Below, in pieces: positions 56,901 through 64,000 of a stretch of DNA of 64,000 bases. This DNA comes from Trichoplax adhaerens. Taxonomy: Eukaryota; Placozoa; Uniplacotomia; Trichoplacea; Trichoplacidae. Numbering within the stretch: the first letter of the stretch is position 1; every line of letters begins with the position of its first letter. The position numbers and the translations under genes are program-made. Below the pieces are notes generated by a model that was not told the DNA's origin, searched no databases, and was given only the letters and a program-made list of their open reading frames with translations. Location of the stretch: positions 130,679 to 194,678 of the forward strand of contig NW_002060950.1 in NCBI RefSeq assembly GCF_000150275.1, read 5' to 3'.

Positions 56901-59702
56901 CAACGTGAAGTAACAGTAAAAAATAAGGTATTTTATTAGCTTTTTAACAGAAGGCTATTTTAGTAAAGTTTAAATTTTCTTCATATCAAGCAAAGAAATA
57001 CTTTTACGATAGAAATTTGTGTCGACCATTTTAATCTACAGCTTACGGAAATTAGTTCTTATTGCTAATCAGATTACGTTTTATAGAAAGATATGTTCAG
57101 TTTTATTACCGTAGCATGACAAGCTATGATCTACGATGAGATAGTATTCTATGAATGTCGAAAAATTATCAAACCTTTAAAATTTAAAACAACTATTTCT
57201 GATAGCTATCTACACCATACATTAGATTTAGTTGTTTATTGCATTGTACTGATAAGTTTTACTATTAGGTACTTACGTCACTCGTTACTACAATATTTAA
57301 AACAGATTTACGATCAATAGATCCTTCCAATCCAGATTCCTACAATTAAGAAATTTGGGATTAAATTACGGTAATTCGTGACAGATTACAAGAAATAGTT
57401 ATGTTGAAGGATATCAATTTTTAAAAATATCGAAATACCGTGTCTATCGTATCTAAGCTACTTAGCGGATAGGCTGCACAAGAAACTTCACCAAATGTCC
57501 AATACGGCTTGCGCTCAAGTTCTAATATATGTTTTACCATCTATAAACAAATATATTAGTAAGCATTTTTTCCGTCATAATATTTCACTAATAATACCGT
57601 TTTGTTTCATCTGGGAACGAATAGGACTAAGAGAAATATTACTGTAGGTCATATATTTATTGTTGTAAGTTTACCTTTATTTCACCTTAATATTAATAAT
57701 GTTACTCAATCTGACATTTAAAAATATCACTTAGATAATTTAGTATGACCTCTTTATTGCCCATCTTCGCAGCTAGTGTTAAACAATTGTAACCACGATT
57801 ATTCTTTGCATAAATATCAGCACCGTGCTCTAGTGCGAAGTCAAACATTTCCTGTAAAGTTTTTTAGTATAGTTAATATCTATTGTACTGTAAACGCACT
57901 CAATTGCCAGGACATATTACGCAAGTATAAAATGTTCTTTAAACGAAAAGTTAATACATACTGGCAAGTTACGGATTACAGTCAAATGAGCAACAGAATT
58001 TCCGTTAGCATCTTTGGCATTAATATAGGCTCCATGCCTTATTAATAGTTTACATATATCCATCTCTTCTAAACAAGCGGCAAAGGCTAAGGGGTATTCA
58101 CCATAATAGGCGAAGCTAAATGATAACGTAAAAAGTTAGTTTTAATGATTTGTAGTAGTAATGGAATTTTTATAAAATGTATGGCGGGCTAGTATACATA
58201 TACGTAATAAAGGAATTCATAGTGAGTAATTATTCTTTACCCTTCATAATCGGTCTCATCATCAGCCACCGTGACATATTCATAATTTGTATTGCTAACT
58301 CTTTTCATTTTTTGATCTTCTGGAAAAAAGAATTTACCACAGGCAATTTCATTAACAGGAGCATTTAGATCGATTAGAAATTTGGCCAGAAAGAAATCGC
58401 GATTAACTATTGCCATATGTAAAGGTCCTTCACCTATCAAACAAAAATTTAAGTTAAAATTTAATATCATAAAAATGAATCGAATTTTGATAGTTTAAAC
58501 AAAAAAAGTACCTTACAAGATTATTTTATTCTACGATACTAGCTGAGTAAAATCTGTCTATTAGAACTTAAATTGATTACGGAAGGCTGTACTTGAATTT
58601 ACGAAATCAGGTATAGTCAGCATAGGGTTTTTTTGATTCAATATGATTTATAGGGGAATATTATAATTTAGATTCACAAATCTACATATGGTATAGTTTA
58701 CTATTAAAAAGATGAATTTTCAGTTTTCACTCAGGTAATTCTTTACCTTAATTGCTGAAAATTTTGACAATATTCAATTTATTGTAGAATATTAGGACGC
58801 AGGTTGTGCTCAGGGCCGTAATGATCACCTTACCGTAATACTCGTCACCTAGGTAGATATCCATGGCCAACTTAGGAAACACTGCAATTATTCGCCGAGC
58901 TAGATCCGTATGGAAAGGGTTGTTTAAAAGAAGACAAAGATGTACGATGTTTTCGCCAACACTTCCTCGCCTAGCAATATCCCAACAAACTAATCGGCAC
59001 GGATTACCATGTTCATCGTGTTCTACATAAGAATAAATTTAAATTTATCGGAACAGTTTCATAGCTATTCGCAAGTTTTGTAGTTGCCTTTTATTAAAAT
59101 TGCGCTAATATCTTTGATATTACTACGTACAGCATAGCTATTCAAGGCAGGATCATGGATATAACGACAGTACTTAACTGAATTTGATAACTGAAAAATA
59201 AAATAATAACTACAAGTATTTCAGTCCTGAATATAAGTCCGAGATATAGCCTTAATCAGGCTGGTTATTCCGTGAAGACTACATCGTGTGGTAAAATACA
59301 GTATTATTAATTTTCGTATTTACCTAATGATCCTGGATCAATGTCGTGCTGATCCTTAATTATTTGAGTCATACTGTAGTATTTCTTATATTGCAACAAT
59401 TTTCTTTTAGTTTTTCGAACACCACCAAGGCGATAATTTTCACGTTCTTCAACGAGAGTTGATACAGGCACCAGTTTTCCATGACCATCATTGTACAGAA
59501 AAGGTTTTATAGTGTTGCGAAGGAATTGATTAAAATTACTTTGTGTTAACGGATCATCACTTTGATAAATTAATCTAAATTGATCGATTATTTTGCCACC
59601 ACCATGTAGATCAGCCAATTCATACAGCGTTGATCCCCCAGTAGCTTGAGTTTTATCTCCACTGCTAGCAGATAAATGACTTGCAGATGCTCTGTTTCCC
59701 AT
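53946..59702 (-). CDS. TRPV-type cation channel (OSM-9/Nanchung-like)
   Basis: Plasma-membrane cation channel of the TRPV family; invertebrate members act in mechano-, osmo- and chemosensation. Eighteen exons join in phase: 59702-59324, 59022-58834, 58433-58241, 58115-57962, 57851-57750, 57540-57439, 57339-57277, 56897-56818, 56716-56641, 56537-56424, 56220-56113, 55985-55831, 55652-55543, 55386-55283, 55175-55128, 54781-54665, 54524-54393 and 54299-53946, giving 859 residues. Residues about 130-380 are ankyrin repeats ([40 protein letters not shown]). [13 protein letters not shown] precedes the membrane core, a feature of OSM-9/Nanchung proteins. Six helices run from about 425 to 685, with S5 at about 588-606, the pore sequence SLGEFE at 638-643 and S6 [16 protein letters not shown] charged Lys/Arg-rich tail ends in PEEE. 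Donors GTCATA and GTTCAG (exons 5 and 14) are weak but needed for phase. Confidence 0.92.
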
Positions 59703-62700
59703 CTGGTGGATTGTTATAATTGCAATTAATGGAATTTAAATTTATAGTTGGTTACAGTTGACGATATTCTCTAGCTTATGATATTTAGACGACTTTGATA
59801 AAAATATTGTCCTGAAATCCGACGCTAATCAGAAGATACGTGATCGTTAAACATGTGTTACAGAAAGTTATGAGTACACATATATTATATGTGTAATACG
59901 TATATCAAGTTCTCTCTTGCTAATGTAAGGATTCCTAATGAACGTAATACAGGTTAGCTACTTTTGGAAGATTGACTATGATTAACGAGCGCGGTAATAC
60001 AGTATATAAATGGCGAACTGCAGTTCAATCAGTATTCTTACAGGTATGTTGTTTACTGACGAATATCAAAACCAACTTCAACCTGTTTAAATTATGTATA
60101 CTGTACTGTATATACATTTACACCCGGTTGGATCACCATAACTCTAAATTATAAAGTGCATACTTGTTCCCTACCTACGTATATAAAAGTTATCACTCGC
60201 GTATAGAAATGTTATTGTATACGGGTAACACTATATACAGCCATACGTAGAGGATATTATATTATATGTACATAATGCGAAGATTATTCAGTATTCTAAC
60301 AAGCAGCAACAATAGATTGAAGTATAATATTGTACTACATAACTGTATGTATTCATCCCGAATGTAACAGTAAATAATGCTACCGTAGTTCCGTTATGGT
60401 ACGGTAGATCTATTTATTGTGGAATGCAACGCCAGTAGGGCATAGTTAAAATGCTTTTTTCGTTACTAAACATGATTGCTAATACTTATTCTAACACCAC
60501 GGTCGTGCAGATAATTCTGAACCTCTAAATAATGATTCGGTTGCTATGACAATATTATGACGTATGCGGCAGATTTGATTTATTCTTGTTTCTAGCAAAT
60601 ACGCCCATTTAAACTTCAACAACGGGAATATGATCGAAATAAATCACTATTATCGTATGAAATGTTATAATTTAACATTATAGCCACTCTACAGAATTAT
60701 GATATGCGTATACAGTGATAGCGAGTGACATCTGGAATACTGCACCTGTTGAGCGAAATCGTGAACAAAATTATACCTAACTGAGGCACAATAAATTCCA
60801 TATTGAATAATTCCTGCCATCATCGTGAATTCGAAGTTATTATACATCATAATTATATAAGAGATCACAATATTTACCTACGTATACATCATTCCTCTTA
60901 CAGTGCTACTCACTATCAGTACACTGACTGAGTAGTCTATCGATTGATGAAAGAAAGATTTTTGCGTAGTGCCATGTAGGTTTTTGCTTTAGTAGCCATA
61001 TAATTGCATACAGTTATAAGTAATCCTAGCCATTCAGTATGCGGTATACGCCAATAGATCAATTCCAGCATTTGGGTGTTCATAGCTACCAAGAATATCT
61101 TTATGCAAATTTTAATGAACCCTTTATTAATAAGCTGCATTTACTTACTTCAGCCTTTATGATAAATCAAATAAGGGAAATGTATACTCACGACGTTTTA
61201 CTCGTTGCCAAATAACAATCATGCTGCAAATACAGATAACGTAGGTACAATGATATAATAAGTAACATATACGTATATGAAGGCAATGATAATCTTGTAG
61301 CAAACATACGAGCGCATACCTGTAAGTATAAGAGAGGGGTAAACACGGATGATCTATTTCTTCTAGGATAAAGTTAATAGATACTCTTCGGATCGAGCAA
61401 TACTAGCCTACTCTGATTCTGTTGATTTACGACTATACATGTCTTTCTTTCGTTCTTAATATCTAAATAAACTATTCGATATCCTCTAAATATCCTTAGT
61501 ATCCTTCATTGTAGTATAGCTACCATACAGGTGAAATCCTCTAGGTAACAACAATCTTATTGCAGGTATCTTTCCGCAGGTTTTGAAATTCAATGACTTC
61601 ACTTTAACTCTGTATAAAGTATCGTACTTTGATATCATCTTAAAATCTGCAACAAATTGACTAGACTTGGACAAGTTTTATCTAATCAATACAGCATCAC
61701 TACAATTTTACTTATTTCACTCGTTGATAGTTCCCAAAAGATTTTCTCCATGATATGTTGTGACTGGAATAATTTGCATGAGATAAATGCAGCGCAAACC
61801 TTTGCTACAATATCAACGACAAGGATTGCGAATTTGCTTGCTGCAACTAAATCAACTTTTTGTATACCATTTGCATCATCAAAACAGACCAGAATTCAGC
61901 GTGCCACATTTTTAAAGTATACTCAAGTTAGCTGTCCTATTAAGATGAAAGCAATCCCTGCAATCACTAATCGACATGATCGACTGAGATCGGCCAGCCC
62001 ATATATGATATGGTAGCAGACGTCCGTTGAGTTCGGCCATTCATTTTTGCGTTGTTGATTTCTATCTATACTCAGTATATAGTTGACCCAAATTGACCCA
62101 TCTTATATCCGTCCTTCCGAAATCTGACCCACCACTACGACCTCGAGCGAGAGTATGAAAGATCAAGATTTGATACTCAGGTGAGTGTCAATGTTATATA
62201 GAACTCTATGCAACACATGTTGATTATTGAGTTTCATACCGGCGGTAACCACCCTTAGTAAGTACTGATACGGCACTGAAAGTAATAGCAGCATTACCCA
62301 TGTTAGTGAGTAACAAGACGCTACCACAAGAACTTAAAATTTTAATTTTATAATTAGCTAATTTTAATAGAAATAAATCCCCAGCATGAACCCATAATAA
62401 TATAGGAAAAAAGAATCTCCCCAGCACGTTTTATTGCTACTAATTTGGGAACACGAGTGCGGACTTCCCTTTACTCGCAACCCGCCAGGTGTTCGATATC
62501 TTGGCTATTGAATACAGAAAAGTAACTGCAAGACTTGTAGGTTACAGCATGTGGTAGTGAGGATTTATATGCTACCAATCAATGATTGAATTTGCACAAA
62601 GGCTGCCTCGATTTGGTGCAAAATGGGTCAAACTTTTCTGGCAAATTCGTGGAAGGATTACTATGCACTTTCTAAAATTGACCGAATAAAGAAAATTTTG

Positions 62701-63220
62701 AAAAAGTAATCCATTGAAACTGGATACAAAACCCTGATAACACTTGATAATACCGTCGTGCCGAGCTGAAACTATATTACGCGTACTGCTTTTGATCTAG
62801 AAGAGGAAAGTGTATTCAATTGAAAATTAAGTGCAGAGTATTACAAAATTACTTTTATATTTTGCAGTTGCACGCTGTAGAATATTGTCAGTATTGTATA
62901 TACAGCTCAAGTAACATTAGCTTAACTCGCAACATGTACTCAACGGTAATAATTTTTTCTTGATTCAGATAATTCATAAGTTAATTCATCGTTACTATAG
63001 TGTGCAGAACGACGTTAAAAGTCAGTCGTAATTTTGTTCCAGTCCTTTATACAGTAATCTTCTAACCTAACCTGACTGATACAGACACAGTTCAGTACTG
63101 GATTACTTGTAAGCTGTAGCTGCTAATTTAGCAGTCATTTGGCTACAAAGACAACGGTCAATAATTAATTCATCAATAATTATTATTATTTACCCCTACC
63201 AACTGTTTGACGATCTTACG
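59703..63220. other. 3.5-kb region with weak minus-strand coding signals
   Basis: No complete gene. Besides the two-exon candidate listed separately, the minus strand at about 61320-61190 has a strong acceptor (TACTTACAG), a hydrophobic open frame ending SMIVIWQR and a donor, followed at 61140-60937 by a hydrophobic frame ending ALRKNLSF before a stop. Another hydrophobic minus-strand frame lies at 62427-62224. These could be pieces of one or more membrane proteins, but I could not assemble or identify them. GTAC-type words are sparse. Confidence 0.4.
61486..61840 (-). CDS. Candidate terminal exons, unidentified gene
   Basis: Two minus-strand pieces join in phase 1: 61840-61712 (acceptor TTGCAG, donor GTAAAA) and 61646-61486 (acceptor TTGCAG, stop TAG). 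The first reads as a hydrophobic helix (FAILVVDIVAKVCAAF) followed by MEKIFWELSTSEI; the second is basic and ends in an acidic tail. Codon composition resembles real exons better than the opposite strand does, where a 119-codon frame is open. I do not recognise the product and found no upstream exons. Confidence 0.28.
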
Positions 63221-63376
63221 ATGAGTGGTAATCATCATAACTCTACTGCAGTTCGATTGGCTTATGGATCTATTGCTTTCTTCTTAACTGCTCTTCATAA
63301 CATATTTATTATATACTATGTGGACCTGTTCATCACTGTATATAAAATCGATCAAGTATCCTTTTGGATAGGGGAG
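63221..63376 (+). CDS. MFSD13A: MFSD13A/TMEM180-like transporter, first exon only
   Basis: Start of a major-facilitator-type multi-pass membrane protein. One exon of 52 codons from ATG at 63221 to a donor GAG|GTACGT at 63377. The reading LAYGSIAFFLTALHN, then IIYYVDLFI and VYKIDQVSFWIGE, resembles the first helix and loop of MFSD13A/TMEM180. The next exon, expected to begin with a second helix and the MFS loop, was not found in the remaining 624 bases, so the gene runs off the window. Identification rests on this short stretch from memory of the family. Confidence 0.55.
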
Positions 63377-64000
63377 GTACGTTAACTGAGTAAGAATAAA
63401 TGATCTCAATCCTTCATATTATAAATTGACAAATGAAGACTGGTAATGGTTTTAAATATATGATGAATTTAAAATTGAGTTGCTATCTTTCATTGTATAC
63501 GAGTATCAATGCTTGACGTGTTTACTTAGAACATTAACAGTACCTTAGCTATTAAAGTCGATCTAATAGCTACTCCTTTTTATGGCGTCGGTGTTTTAGA
63601 AGTGATACTGTATAGTCTGAGTAGCCAAATCAATGTTGATAGTCAAGACGCCTACATGAGAGAATTCTGAGCTAAGCTATCAACGATGATCCTTACCGGT
63701 TCTAGACTGCCTAGTATAGAAATAATCGCTAGAGTTGATTTAGAAAAGCTATAGTACAGTATATTACTGTAATATGATGTAGGTTGCAAGTTGTAACCCT
63801 CTTAGTGATGTGATAATATCACTCTATAGTAGAGCTCTTTTATACTTGGCGTCAAAATATAGTTCATATACTGCCACATTCGAATATAAGATTCACTTAA
63901 ATGTGGATCCGTTGACTTTCCTTACAATATTGCCTCTAAATTATGTTCCTTTCTAAGAAATATATTTAAAATTTTGCTACTGGTAATAACTAGTGATGTT
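63377..64000. other. Presumed first intron of the MFSD13A-like gene
   Basis: AT-rich sequence after the donor at 63377. No further exon was identified before the window ends. Confidence 0.4.

Noticed and set aside
61657-62016. 119-codon plus-strand ORF
   Set aside because: Starts at TTG, has no recognisable features, and lies opposite a more protein-like minus-strand frame with splice sites.

Overview
The window is AT-rich animal nuclear DNA, gene-dense in its right-hand two thirds and read on both strands. Nearly every gene is broken into short exons (about 40-250 bp) by GT-AG introns of roughly 90-600 bp. The gene set is metazoan: an EGR zinc-finger factor, a TRPV-type channel, SPATA24, TMEM128, FOXRED1, UBOX5/RNF37, sideroflexin and a BIN3-type BAR protein. 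An early-branching animal such as a placozoan would fit the low GC, short introns and compact spacing, but this is an inference. No prokaryotic operon, CRISPR array or tRNA was seen.

Layout: 1-3.5 kb holds only weak minus-strand coding candidates. EGR (minus) spans 3.6-7.9 kb. A dense palindromic GTAC-based repeat array lies at 8.1-9.1 kb, followed by about 10 kb with no convincing gene. Next come ornithine aminotransferase (minus, 19.1-22.4 kb), BIN3-like BAR protein (plus, 23.8-27.5 kb), an intronless fatty-acid elongase (minus, 28.7-29.5 kb), sideroflexin (minus, 31.3-34.3 kb), SPATA24 (plus, 35.4-37.1 kb), FOXRED1 (plus, 39.0-41.4 kb), a D-amino-acid oxidase (plus, 44.4-47.7 kb), UBOX5/RNF37 (minus, 49.1-51.1 kb), TMEM128 (plus, 51.5-53.0 kb), a TRPV-type channel (minus, 53.9-59.7 kb) and the first exon of an MFSD13A/TMEM180-like transporter (plus, 63.2 kb, running off the window). 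I rebuilt exon chains by hand; in every numbered gene model the phases close and the product length matches or is close to the family's usual length.

The genes do not form one pathway. OAT, sideroflexin and FOXRED1 are expected to be mitochondrial, and FOXRED1 and the D-amino-acid oxidase are neighbouring members of the same FAD-oxidoreductase fold. Several pairs are head to head (OAT/BIN3, SFXN/SPATA24, UBOX5/TMEM128), so promoters may be shared.

The most unusual signals are non-coding. First, arrays of GTAC tetramers joined by single A or T bases recur mainly in 5' flanks of genes. Second, two tiny palindromes of about 40 bp share the terminal sequence GGACTACTA and are each flanked by a 7-8 bp direct repeat. 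Third, four copies of a 69-bp tandem repeat keep one reading frame open. I found no clear new multi-gene system.
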